Assembly: GCA_947504705.1 (NCBI GenBank)
Contig: CANNIA010000015.1
Coordinates: 1 to 64,000 of the forward strand
Source: Paracoccaceae bacterium
Lineage (GTDB): Bacteria > Pseudomonadota > Alphaproteobacteria > Rhodobacterales > Rhodobacteraceae
Length of the DNA stretch: 64,000 nucleotides
Direction: 5' to 3'
The stretch's first letter is position 1, and the number at the start of each line of letters is the position of its first letter. Made by a program: the position numbers and the translations under genes. Under the pieces are notes generated by a model, which worked only from the letters and a program-made list of their open reading frames with translations, ran no database searches and was not told the origin of the DNA. Below are positions 43,804-51,713 of this stretch, one piece after another.

Positions 43804-45255
43804 ATGACCACCATCATCAAGAACGGCACCGTCGTCACCGCCGACCTCACCTACAAGGCCGATGTCCGGATTGAGAACGGGGTGATCACCGAGATCGGGC
43901 AGGGCCTCAAGGGCGGCTCCGAGCTTGACGCGACCGGCTGCTATGTGATGCCCGGCGGGATTGATCCGCATACGCATCTGGAGATGCCCTTCATGGGCAC
44001 CTACTCGGCGGATGATTTCGAGTCCGGCACGCGGGCGGCGCTGAGTGGCGGGACCACGATGGTCGTCGACTTCGTGCTGCCGGGGCAGGGGCAGGGGCTG
44101 ATGGATGCAGCCCAGATGTGGCACAACAAGTCGGGCCGGGCGAATTGCGACTACTCCTACCACATGGCGGTGACCTGGTGGGGCGAGAAGGTGTTTGACG
44201 GGATTGCCGACAGCATCAAGGCGGGCATGACCAGCTTCAAGCACTTCATGGCCTACAAGGGCGCGCTGATGGTGAATGATGACGAGATGTATCAGTCGTT
44301 CAAGCGCGTCGGTGACCTTGGCGGGTTGGCCATGGTCCATGCCGAAAACGGCGATGTGGTGGCCGAACTGACGGCGAAGCTTTTGGCCGAGGGGAACACC
44401 GGGCCGGAAGCCCATGCCTACTCCCGCCCGCCACAGGTGGAGGGTGAAGCGACCAACCGCGCGATCATGATTGCCGATATGGCGGGCGTGCCGCTGTATG
44501 TGGTGCATACCAGTTGCGAGGACAGCCACGAAGCGATCCGCCGCGCGCGGCAGCAGGGCAAAAGGGTTTGGGGCGAACCCCTGATCCAGCACCTTACGCT
44601 TGATGAGTCTGAATATTTCCACCCCGACTGGGACCACGCCGCCCGCCGCGTGATGTCGCCGCCCTTCCGCAACAAGCAGCATCAGGACAGCCTTTGGGCC
44701 GGTCTGCAGTCCGGTAGCCTTTCGGTTGTGGCCACTGACCACTGCGCCTTTACCACGGAGCAGAAGCGGTTCGGCATTGGCAACTTCGCCAAGATCCCGA
44801 ACGGGACGGGCGGCCTTGAGGACCGAATGCCGATGCTGTGGACCCACGGGGTGGCGACGGGGCGGCTGACGCTGAATGAATTTGTCGCCGTAACCTCAAC
44901 CAATATCGCGAAAATCCTGAACTGCTACCCGAAGAAGGGCGCAGTTCTGGTAGGCGCGGATGCCGACCTTGTGGTCTGGGACCCCGAGAAGACGAAGACG
45001 ATCACGGCTGGCAAGCAGCAAAGCTCCATCGACTACAACGTCTTCGAGGGTCAAAAGGTCAAGGGCCTGCCCCGTTTCACGCTGACCCGCGGCCATGTCT
45101 CGGTGCACGACGGCGAAGTGCGGACGCAGGAAGGCCATGGCAAATTCGTCGCCCGCGAGCCGCGCCCTGCCGTCAACCGCGCGCTGAGCCAGTGGAAAGA
45201 CCTGACCGCGCCGCGCCCGGTCTCGCGGACCGGCATTCCGGCGACGGGGGTCTAG
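43804..45255 (+). CDS. hydA: dihydropyrimidinase (D-hydantoinase family)
   Basis: Binuclear zinc amidohydrolase of 483 residues that opens 5,6-dihydrouracil or dihydrothymine to N-carbamoyl-beta-amino acids. Visible ligands: GGIDPHTHLEMPFMG (His56, His58), FMAYKGALM with the carboxylated Lys152, MVHAENGDVVAEL, VVHTSCEDSHEAIRRA and VVATDHCAFT with the metal aspartate. Start ATG 43804 after GGAGAG. It completes, with preT/preA and the carbamoyl hydrolase, the three-step reductive route. Confidence 0.95.
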   Translation: MTTIIKNGTVVTADLTYKADVRIENGVITEIGQGLKGGSELDATGCYVMPGGIDPHTHLEMPFMGTYSADDFESGTRAALSGGTTMVVDFVLPGQGQGLMDAAQMWHNKSGRANCDYSYHMAVTWWGEKVFDGIADSIKAGMTSFKHFMAYKGALMVNDDEMYQSFKRVGDLGGLAMVHAENGDVVAELTAKLLAEGNTGPEAHAYSRPPQVEGEATNRAIMIADMAGVPLYVVHTSCEDSHEAIRRARQQGKRVWGEPLIQHLTLDESEYFHPDWDHAARRVMSPPFRNKQHQDSLWAGLQSGSLSVVATDHCAFTTEQKRFGIGNFAKIPNGTGGLEDRMPMLWTHGVATGRLTLNEFVAVTSTNIAKILNCYPKKGAVLVGADADLVVWDPEKTKTITAGKQQSSIDYNVFEGQKVKGLPRFTLTRGHVSVHDGEVRTQEGHGKFVAREPRPAVNRALSQWKDLTAPRPVSRTGIPATGV

Positions 45256-45669
45256 GTGAGGAACTTGGCCACAATTGTCGTCAGCTTTGCGTTTGCCTGC
45301 CTTATTGCGGCGCTCGGGGTTGTGGCAGTAGCGGCTTTCGGTCCCATTCCGTCGGGTTATGAAGAAACGGCACTTGTGACGATGGGATTGGGTCGTTTGT
45401 CCGAGGTCCTCCCACTCGTGCTGTTGGTGGCTCTCCCAGGCTTTGTTCTGCTACGAGGTCTTCTTTACTGGTATGGTATTGGTGAGGCTCTGGGCTTCGG
45501 CCTCGCGGGCGCAATCAATTCCGTGTTTTTGCTGTCTCTCTCGATGGGCTTTCTGGAAATCAGTCCGGCAATCGCCCTTGCGCTTGGTTCGGCTGCCGGG
45601 GTGGCGCAATGGGGTTTGGAGCGTTTGGTCAATCGGGGACCGGTTGTGTTGCGTGAGGGAGCCGTCTGA
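45256..45669 (+). CDS. small integral membrane protein, unknown function
   Basis: Protein of 137 residues with four hydrophobic helices (about 5-28, 52-70, 77-92 and 102-120). It starts with GTG directly after the hydA stop (no gap), so it is translated with hydA. No known domain recognised; its location suggests a membrane role in the pyrimidine island, which is only inference. Confidence 0.65.
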   Translation: MRNLATIVVSFAFACLIAALGVVAVAAFGPIPSGYEETALVTMGLGRLSEVLPLVLLVALPGFVLLRGLLYWYGIGEALGFGLAGAINSVFLLSLSMGFLEISPAIALALGSAAGVAQWGLERLVNRGPVVLREGAV

Positions 45670-45724
45670 AATGTGGCCTTACTTCGCCGAATGTGGTTCG
45701 CCTTTTAATGATTGGAGGATGATG

Positions 45725-46123
45725 TCAGGCGGGAACCAACCCCTCCAGTTCCGGCAGCAGGATCACGCTTTCCTGTTCGTTCGGGTCTGTGCGGCTGATC
45801 ACGGCGGTGGCCGTGCCGGGGCCGGGGTTGAAAGGGAGATGCGGGGTATCGGCGGGGATGTAGAGGAGGTCTCCGGCAGCGACCTCCACCCGGTGCTGCA
45901 GGCGGTCGCCCCAGTACATGACCGTCACCCCGTCCAGCATGTAGATCGCGGTTTCATGCGTCGCGTGCTTGTGGGCCTTGGCGCGGCCTCCGGGCGGAAT
46001 GGTGAGCAAATGCATGCAGATACCGGTCGAACCCACTGTTTCGGCGGCGATCCCGGCGTTGTAGGTAAAGCCCTGCTTGCCGTCATAGGTGTCGGTCGGG
46101 CGCAGTTTGCGGCATTCTTTCAT
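45725..46123 (-). CDS. cupin domain protein
   Basis: Single cupin of 132 residues. Motif 1: LTIPPGGRAKAHKHATHETAIYML (histidines and glutamate for metal); motif 2: AAGDLLYIPADTPHLPFN. The N-terminus MKECRKLRPTDTYDGKQGFTY is shared by cupins near pyrimidine and thiamine-type transporters. Divergent from the ABC ATPase gene, 59 bases between starts. Function not established. Confidence 0.85.
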   Translation of the reverse strand: MKECRKLRPTDTYDGKQGFTYNAGIAAETVGSTGICMHLLTIPPGGRAKAHKHATHETAIYMLDGVTVMYWGDRLQHRVEVAAGDLLYIPADTPHLPFNPGPGTATAVISRTDPNEQESVILLPELEGLVPA

Positions 46124-46182
46124 GGGGTTACACCTCGCAGTGAATGTGGCTTGAGAATGGGCTTAGTTGGATGAAAGATACG

Positions 46183-46962
46183 ATGACCCAAGCTGTGATC
46201 GAAGCCAAGGGCCTGAACCTGGTGTTCCAGACCGCTGACGGGCCGGTGCATGCCTTGAAGGACGTCAACCTGACGATCAATCCCGGCGAGTTTGTCAGCT
46301 TCATCGGGCCAAGTGGTTGCGGGAAGACAACTTTCCTGCGGGCAATTGCGGCGCTGGAGCATCCAACCTCTGGCACCTTGACCGTGAACGGCATGACCCC
46401 GGATGAGGCGCGGCGGAAGCGGGCTTATGGCTATGTGTTTCAGGCGGCGGGGTTGTATCCGTGGCGCACGATTGCGGGGAATATCCGGTTACCGCTTGAA
46501 ATCATGGGGTTTTCCAAGGCCGAAATGGACCAGCGGGTGGAGCGGGTGCTTGATCTGGTGGAGCTTTCGGGCTTTGGCAAGAAATTCCCCTGGCAGCTTT
46601 CGGGGGGGATGCAGCAGCGGGCCTCGATTGCCCGGGCTTTGGCCTTTGATGCCGATATCCTGCTGATGGACGAACCCTTTGGTGCGCTGGATGAGATCGT
46701 GCGGGACCGGCTGAACGAGGAAACGTTGAAGCTATGGGCGCGGACCGGGAAAACTATTGGTTTCGTTACCCATTCCATCCCGGAGGCTGTGTATCTTTCG
46801 ACCAAGATCGTCGTCATGTCGCCCCGCCCGGGTCGGATCACCGACATAATCGAATCGCCTTTGCCCAAGGAGCGGCCGCTGGAAATCCGCGACAGCCGGG
46901 AGTTCATCGAGATCGCCCACCGTGTCCGCGAAGGGCTGCGCGCGGGGCATCTTGATGAGTGA
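46183..46962 (+). CDS. ABC transporter ATP-binding protein (SsuB/TauB/ThiZ type)
   Basis: ATPase of 259 residues energising import through the two permeases downstream. Walker A GPSGCGKTT (42-50), Q-loop YVFQAAGLYPW, signature LSGGMQQRASIARALA, Walker B ILLMDEPFGALD and the H-loop GFVTHSIPEAVYLS are intact. The start is uncertain: ATGs at 46144, 46171 and 46183 are in frame; MTQAVIEAKG matches family starts best. It lies with three small genes between itself and the permeases, an unusually split order. Confidence 0.9.
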   Translation: MTQAVIEAKGLNLVFQTADGPVHALKDVNLTINPGEFVSFIGPSGCGKTTFLRAIAALEHPTSGTLTVNGMTPDEARRKRAYGYVFQAAGLYPWRTIAGNIRLPLEIMGFSKAEMDQRVERVLDLVELSGFGKKFPWQLSGGMQQRASIARALAFDADILLMDEPFGALDEIVRDRLNEETLKLWARTGKTIGFVTHSIPEAVYLSTKIVVMSPRPGRITDIIESPLPKERPLEIRDSREFIEIAHRVREGLRAGHLDE

Positions 46963-46969
46963 AACACCT

Positions 46970-47013
46970 GTCTTCCACGCGTCTTCCTTGTGTCTTCCAT
47001 CCGTCTTCCCTTT
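46970..47013 (+). repeat. four 11-base units beginning GTCTTCC
   Basis: GTCTTCC occurs at 46970, 46981, 46992 and 47003, with exact 11-base spacing and four variable bases between copies. It lies in the 88-base gap between the ABC ATPase stop and the next start, and is followed by GCGGAAG, a short inverted match. Confidence 0.8.
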
Positions 47014-47050
47014 GCGGAAGCCAACAGCCGGGGGCAACAGGTGAGAGCCG

Positions 47051-47437
47051 ATGGCCAAAGCCCCGCCCGTGCCCGCCAGACTGCCACCGCCTTCGGTCGG
47101 GGAGTGCTGGTGGGAGTTTCTGAAATGGGCCTTCGGCATCCCGCTGATCGTCGCGGGCGCGATGGGGCTGATCTGGCTGGCCTATTGGGCGACCGGCAGC
47201 AGCGGCATGGTCTGGAAGACGGAAAGCGATATTGGCACGATCCTGTTTTACCTTGCCTTCATCACGCTGGCGTATCCGGTGATGCTGGTGATCTGGGCGC
47301 TGGACCTGCGCGACGGGTTGCGCCGGGCACGGGACTGGCAGGCGATGACACCCGAGGCACGGGCAACGGCCATTGCCGAGGCCGAAGCGGCGGCTGCGTT
47401 GGCCAAACCGAAACGGCGCAAGCGCAAGGCGGGGTAG
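47051..47437 (+). CDS. small membrane protein with basic C-terminus, unknown function
   Basis: Protein of 128 residues with two membrane helices (about 29-47 and 64-85), then a charged helical tail (EARATAIAEAEAAAALA) ending in a very basic KPKRRKRKAG. GTGAGAG precedes ATG 47051. It starts a run of small genes between ATPase and permeases; no known domain recognised. Confidence 0.65.
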   Translation: MAKAPPVPARLPPPSVGECWWEFLKWAFGIPLIVAGAMGLIWLAYWATGSSGMVWKTESDIGTILFYLAFITLAYPVMLVIWALDLRDGLRRARDWQAMTPEARATAIAEAEAAAALAKPKRRKRKAG

Positions 47438-47441
47438 CGGC

Positions 47442-47777
47442 ATGAACCTGATCACCTTCCTGTGGCTTGGGGCCTCGACCGCCGTCTTCGTCGCGGCGAA
47501 TGGGGTGCTGAAAAGCTACGCGATCAAGGGCGGGGTGCCGGTGCTGATCGGAGCACTCGCGCTGTTCTGTCTGGGGAACTTCCTGATGGTGCAGGTGATG
47601 CGGGCCAATGGCCTTGGTGTGGCGATTGCCATGTCGGTGGTGTTTCAGTTGATCGCGATTTCCGGGATGGCGATGGTAGTCTTTGGCGAGCGGCCGACTG
47701 GGCTGCAGCTGGCCGGAATGGCACTGGGGATTGTCGCGGTGGTGATGATCGCCTGGCCTGCGGGGGCGAAGGGATGA
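47442..47777 (+). CDS. small EamA/SMR-like membrane protein
   Basis: Protein of 111 residues with four hydrophobic helices, similar in size and layout to small multidrug resistance/EamA half-transporters: LWLGASTAVFVAANGVLKSY, GGVPVLIGALALFCLGNFL, GVAIAMSVVFQLIAISGMA and VFGERPTGLQLAGMALGIVA. The GERPTGLQ-x-G loop is typical of EamA C-terminal halves. Start ATG 47442, four bases after the previous stop; its stop overlaps the next ATG. Direction and substrate unknown. Confidence 0.78.
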   Translation: MNLITFLWLGASTAVFVAANGVLKSYAIKGGVPVLIGALALFCLGNFLMVQVMRANGLGVAIAMSVVFQLIAISGMAMVVFGERPTGLQLAGMALGIVAVVMIAWPAGAKG

Positions 47778-48031
47778 GTCTTAGCCTGTCGCGCCCGGCA
47801 AAAATCAATATCGCCGTCGTTTCTGGCGTTATCAGTTGCGTCTTAGGGCTTATGGCTTGGAGCATTGGTAGGGATTTCGTCCAGCGGGGCTGTAACCACA
47901 TTCCGTCAGAAGAATGGATCTACACCGCCAACTGCATAGATGCCTATAATTTTGGAGTCTTTGCCGGTGGTTTGGCGGGTTTGAGTTTGGCTGCATTTGG
48001 ATGGAGCTTGTGGAGATTGCGAAATGTCTAG
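47774..48031 (+). CDS. two-helix membrane peptide, unknown function
   Basis: Protein of 85 residues with helices about 11-29 and 57-76 separated by a loop with two cysteines (CNHIP, ANCID). The ATG overlaps the stop of the EamA-like gene and the end overlaps the permease start by 8 bases, which supports it as a real gene. It is more AT-rich than its neighbours. No family recognised. Confidence 0.6.
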   Translation: MSLSLSRPAKINIAVVSGVISCVLGLMAWSIGRDFVQRGCNHIPSEEWIYTANCIDAYNFGVFAGGLAGLSLAAFGWSLWRLRNV

Positions 48032-48890
48032 GGCACTTCCCGTTCTGTCCGTCCTTCTGGGGATCGTGGTCATCTGGTATCTGGCCTCGATCTGGATGAA
48101 CTCCACCTGGGTCTATGATCAGGCGGAGCGGGCGGGGACGACGATCAGTTTTGCGGAGATGGTGCCGCAGACGATGGATCAGGAGAGACCCCTGCTGCCG
48201 CCGCCGCATCAGGTGGGGGCGGAGTTGTGGAAGGGGTTGTTCGGGCAGGCGATCACGTCGAAGCGCTCTCTGGTTTACCACGCTTATGTGACCTTCAAGG
48301 GCACGATGATGGGGTTCGGGCTGGGGATCATTGCCGGGGTCCTGCTGGCGATGGCGATTGTGCGGTTCCGGGTGATGGACATGTCGGTGATGCCTTGGGC
48401 GATCATCAGCCAGACCGTGCCGATTGTGGCCTTGGCGCCGATGATCATTACCGTCTCAAGCCAGATGGGGATTCAGGGGCGGGATATTCCGAAGGCGATC
48501 ATCGCGGCTTATCTGAGTTTCTTCCCGGTGCTGGTCAGCATGGTGAAGGGGCTGCGCAGCCCGGATCAGATGCAGCTGGACCTGCTGAAAACCTATGGCG
48601 CGGGGCAAGGGGCGACGTTCCTGAAGCTGCGGCTGCCCGCCTCGATGCCCTATTTCTTCGCCTCGCTGAAGGTGGCCATTGCGGCGAGTTTGGTGGGGAC
48701 GATTGTGGGGGAATTGCCGACGGGGGCGATTGAGGGGTTGGGAGCGCGGATGCTGATCGGCTCGCAATTCGGCGATCCGCTGATCATGTGGGCGAGCCTG
48801 TTCGCGGCGGCGATATTGGCGGGGTTGTTGATTGTGGCAGTCGGGTTCGTGGAGCGGTTCGCCCGGCGGCGGATGGGGGTGGTGGGATGA
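48024..48890 (+). CDS. ABC transporter permease 1 (SsuC/ThiX type)
   Basis: Inner-membrane permease of 288 residues with about six helices. The EAA-type cytoplasmic loop that docks the ATPase is seen in LDLLKTYGAGQGATFLKLRL. GLGIIAGVLLAMAIV and SQTVPIVALAPMIITV are typical for the nitrate/sulfonate/pyrimidine-precursor class. Start ATG 48024; the stop overlaps permease 2 by four bases. Acts with permease 2, the ATPase at 46183 and the binding protein at 49864. Confidence 0.9.
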   Translation: MSRALPVLSVLLGIVVIWYLASIWMNSTWVYDQAERAGTTISFAEMVPQTMDQERPLLPPPHQVGAELWKGLFGQAITSKRSLVYHAYVTFKGTMMGFGLGIIAGVLLAMAIVRFRVMDMSVMPWAIISQTVPIVALAPMIITVSSQMGIQGRDIPKAIIAAYLSFFPVLVSMVKGLRSPDQMQLDLLKTYGAGQGATFLKLRLPASMPYFFASLKVAIAASLVGTIVGELPTGAIEGLGARMLIGSQFGDPLIMWASLFAAAILAGLLIVAVGFVERFARRRMGVVG

Positions 48891-49828
48891 GCAAGACCAA
48901 AGAAAACCTGATCGCGGTCTTTGGGGGCACGGGCCTTGTCGTCGGTTTCTGGTTGCTGGTGAAGTTGGACATCCCATCGCCATTCCATTACGCGGCGCTT
49001 TGCCTAGCATTCGTATTTCAGGCCGCCTGGGTTGAGGCAACAGTAGGACTTCGCCGCCCGATTTGGGCAAGATTGTGTCGTATTGAAGCACCTATATATT
49101 TCGGGCTCATGGTTCTACTCCTTTGGGAAGGGCTTGTCCGTAGCCTTGGCGTCGCCCCCGTGATCCTGCCCGCGCCAAGTGCGATTGCCGCGCAGATCGC
49201 GACTTCGTTGCCGACCCTATGGACGGACTTTGCCCAGACCATCCTGAAGGGCGCGATCCCCGGGTTCCTGATCGGGGCGGGGGCGGCGTTTGTGGTGGCG
49301 ATTGCGATTGATCGGTCACCCTTTCTGCAACGCGGCCTTCTGCCCATCGGCAACTTTGTCGCGGCACTGCCAATTGTCGGCCTCGCCCCCATTCTGGTGA
49401 TGTGGTTCGGCTTTGACTGGCAGTCGAAGGCGGCGGTTGTGGTGGTGATGGTGTTCTTCCCGATCCTGGTGAACATCGTGGCAGGCTTGCAGGCCAGTGA
49501 AAGGATGCAGGCCGATCTGATGGCGACCTGGGGGGCAAGTTATTGGCAGACGCTTTGGAAACTGCGGCTTCCGGCGGCGATGCCTTTCATCTTCAACGGG
49601 CTTAAAATTGCATCGACTCTGGCCCTGATCGGCGCGATTGTTGCCGAGTTTTTCGGCAGCCCGGTCTATGGCATGGGATTTCGCATCTCGACCGAGGTGG
49701 GGCGGCTTGGCCTTGATATGGTCTGGGCCGAGATTGCGGTGGCGGCATTGGCGGGAACGGCGCTTTATGGCGCGGTCTCGCTGATCGAACGGTGGGTGAC
49801 TTTCTGGCACCCGTCACAACGGCATTAA
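48887..49828 (+). CDS. ABC transporter permease 2
   Basis: Second permease, 313 residues, with an N-terminal extension of two helices (residues 8-50) before the six-helix core. The ATPase-contacting loop is MATWGASYWQTLWKLRLPAA; FVAALPIVGLAPILVMWFG is the matching core segment. It forms a heterodimer with permease 1. ATG 48887 overlaps the previous stop (ATGA). A middle stretch at 48990-49120 has lower GC than its surroundings. Confidence 0.9.
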   Translation: MSKTKENLIAVFGGTGLVVGFWLLVKLDIPSPFHYAALCLAFVFQAAWVEATVGLRRPIWARLCRIEAPIYFGLMVLLLWEGLVRSLGVAPVILPAPSAIAAQIATSLPTLWTDFAQTILKGAIPGFLIGAGAAFVVAIAIDRSPFLQRGLLPIGNFVAALPIVGLAPILVMWFGFDWQSKAAVVVVMVFFPILVNIVAGLQASERMQADLMATWGASYWQTLWKLRLPAAMPFIFNGLKIASTLALIGAIVAEFFGSPVYGMGFRISTEVGRLGLDMVWAEIAVAALAGTALYGAVSLIERWVTFWHPSQRH

Positions 49829-49863
49829 CAAAGGCCCAAAGGGGCACAACAAGGGAGACGACG

Positions 49864-50853
49864 ATGAAAAAGCTACTGACAGGCGCATTCATGGCCGCGA
49901 TGGCCACGGGCGCACAGGCGGAAGACGTGACGCTGCAGCTGAAATGGGTGACCCAGGCGCAGTTCGCGGGCTATTACGTGGCGCAGGCCAAGGGCTTTTA
50001 TGAAGAAGAAGGCCTGAACGTCACCATCCTTCCCGGCGGCCCGGACATTGCCCCCGAGCAGGTGATCGCGGGTGGCGGCGCTGACGTGATCGTCGACTGG
50101 ATGCCTGCCGCTTTGGCCGCACGTGAGCGTGGCCTGCCGCTGGTGAACATCGCCCAGCCGTTCAAGCATGGCGGGTTGGAGCTGACCTGTCTGAAGGACA
50201 GCGGCGTTGCCTCGACCGCCGACTTTGCCGACAAGACGCTGGGTGTCTGGTTCTACGGCAACGAATATCCGTTCTACGGCTGGATGGCGAAGCTTGGCCT
50301 CGCGACTGATGGCTCGGCCGGTGGGGTGACGGTGCTGAAGCAGGCGTTCAACGTCGATGCTCTGCTGCAAAAGCAGGCCGCTTGCATCTCGGTGATGACC
50401 TACAACGAATATGGTCAGGTCATCGACGCCGGTATCACCCCTGATCAGCTGGTCACCTTCAACTATCACGAAGAAGGTGTGGGCATCATGGAAGACGGGC
50501 TTTACGTGATGGAAGACAAGCTGGCTGACGCCGCCTTCCAGGAGACGATGGTCAAGTTCGTCCGCGCCTCGATGAAGGGTTGGAAATACGCTGAAGCCAA
50601 CACCGATGAGGCCGCCCAGATCGTGGTCGATGCCGATGAGACTGGCGCGCAGACGCTGGATCACCAGAAATACATGATGAGCGAAGTTGCCAAACTGACT
50701 GCAGGGTCGAACGGCGCGCTTGATCCGGCAGACTATGCCGAAACCGTGGCGACGCTGCTGGCGGCCGTCTCGGCAGAAAGCCCGGCGATCACGAAGGAAC
50801 CGGAAGGCATGGCTTATACTCTGGACATCACCGACAAGGCGCTGGCTCAGTAA
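49864..50853 (+). CDS. ABC periplasmic binding protein (ThiY/NMT1-like)
   Basis: Periplasmic binding protein of 329 residues; signal peptide 1-19 (cleavage AQA-ED). The N-terminus VTLQLKWVTQAQFAGYYVAQ, then AKGFYEEEGLNVTILPGGPD, marks the NMT1/ThiY group, which carries pyrimidines, riboflavin or thiamine precursors. KTLGVWFYGNEYPFYGWM and SVMTYNEYGQVIDAG line the cleft. GGGAGACG precedes ATG 49864. Its location in the pyrimidine island suggests uracil, thymine or a related ring as ligand; this is inference. A good terminator follows. Confidence 0.9.
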   Translation: MKKLLTGAFMAAMATGAQAEDVTLQLKWVTQAQFAGYYVAQAKGFYEEEGLNVTILPGGPDIAPEQVIAGGGADVIVDWMPAALAARERGLPLVNIAQPFKHGGLELTCLKDSGVASTADFADKTLGVWFYGNEYPFYGWMAKLGLATDGSAGGVTVLKQAFNVDALLQKQAACISVMTYNEYGQVIDAGITPDQLVTFNYHEEGVGIMEDGLYVMEDKLADAAFQETMVKFVRASMKGWKYAEANTDEAAQIVVDADETGAQTLDHQKYMMSEVAKLTAGSNGALDPADYAETVATLLAAVSAESPAITKEPEGMAYTLDITDKALAQ

Positions 50854-50872
50854 GTCAGCCTGACGGAAGTTT

Positions 50873-50905
50873 GGGCGTCACATCGCAGGGTGTGGCGCCC
50901 TTTTT
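50873..50905 (+). terminator. Rho-independent terminator at the end of the pyrimidine island
   Basis: GGGCGTCACA at 50873-50882 pairs with TGTGGCGCCC at 50891-50900 (one G-U pair), then five Ts. Marks the end of the transporter operon. Confidence 0.9.
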
Positions 50906-51043
50906 ACGGGGACGGGTTGCCGAAAAGCATCACTTTCTGCCAAATATCCCCGATTTTGCGCCCAAAGACCTACCTCAAGTCAATTTCCATGCTGACAGGT
51001 GGCGATCTTTCCGCTTTGGTCGGGTCAGATATTGGAGACCAGC

Positions 51044-51592
51044 ATGACAAAGCTTCTGGCAACATTTCTTCTGCTACTTTCGCCCACACTGGCGCAGGCG
51101 CAGGATTTTTCCGGCCTTTACGGCGGCGTTTCCTATGGTGACGCTCGGGGAACAATCGATCTTCCGGCTGATACCATCTACGATATTGAAGGTCAGGCGG
51201 CAGGAGTATTCTTGGGGTATAACGTCCAGTCCGGCGCTCTCGTCTATGGGGGCGAACTGGCCTACCAGTCGGGCGACATTCCGATGGTCGTCTACTCCGG
51301 TGCGCGCGTTGACCGGATATTCGATCTGAAGGGCAGGCTGGGCTATGCCTTGGGGTCGACCTTGGTTTATGGCGTGCTTGGCTACAGCAGCAACCGGCTC
51401 TACGCCGGGGATGATTACACCACTGGCGGGGGTGTGGCTTTCGGCCTTGGGGTCGAATACAGGGTCAGTGACCGGTTCTTCGTTGGTGCCGAGTATCTGC
51501 GCCGTAATATGCACAATGACGCTTCTATTTTTGTGCAGGAGGGTTATCCCGACGTGTCTACCCTTACGCTTCGGGTCGGAATGTCGTTCTAG
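51044..51592 (+). CDS. small outer-membrane beta-barrel protein, paralogue 2
   Basis: Outer-membrane protein of 182 residues with signal peptide (1-18, cleavage AQA-QD). The mature start DFSGLYGGVSYG, blocks LVYGGELAYQSG, FDLKGRLGYALGSTLVYGVL and terminal TLTLRVGMSF correspond one-to-one with those of the barrel at 8119-8733, so the two arose by duplication. Start ATG 51044 follows a purine-rich GGAGACC. Single-gene unit after the transporter terminator. Confidence 0.85.
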   Translation: MTKLLATFLLLLSPTLAQAQDFSGLYGGVSYGDARGTIDLPADTIYDIEGQAAGVFLGYNVQSGALVYGGELAYQSGDIPMVVYSGARVDRIFDLKGRLGYALGSTLVYGVLGYSSNRLYAGDDYTTGGGVAFGLGVEYRVSDRFFVGAEYLRRNMHNDASIFVQEGYPDVSTLTLRVGMSF

Positions 51593-51713
51593 CCGTGATC
51601 AAAACAGCCAGGCAGTCTAGCAAGGGCACGCTGCGGTGTGTCTTTTAGCATTTGTAAGGCTTAACAAACTCTGTAAACTTTGACAGGTCTGAAAAGTTGC
51701 ACCCGGAGGACCG

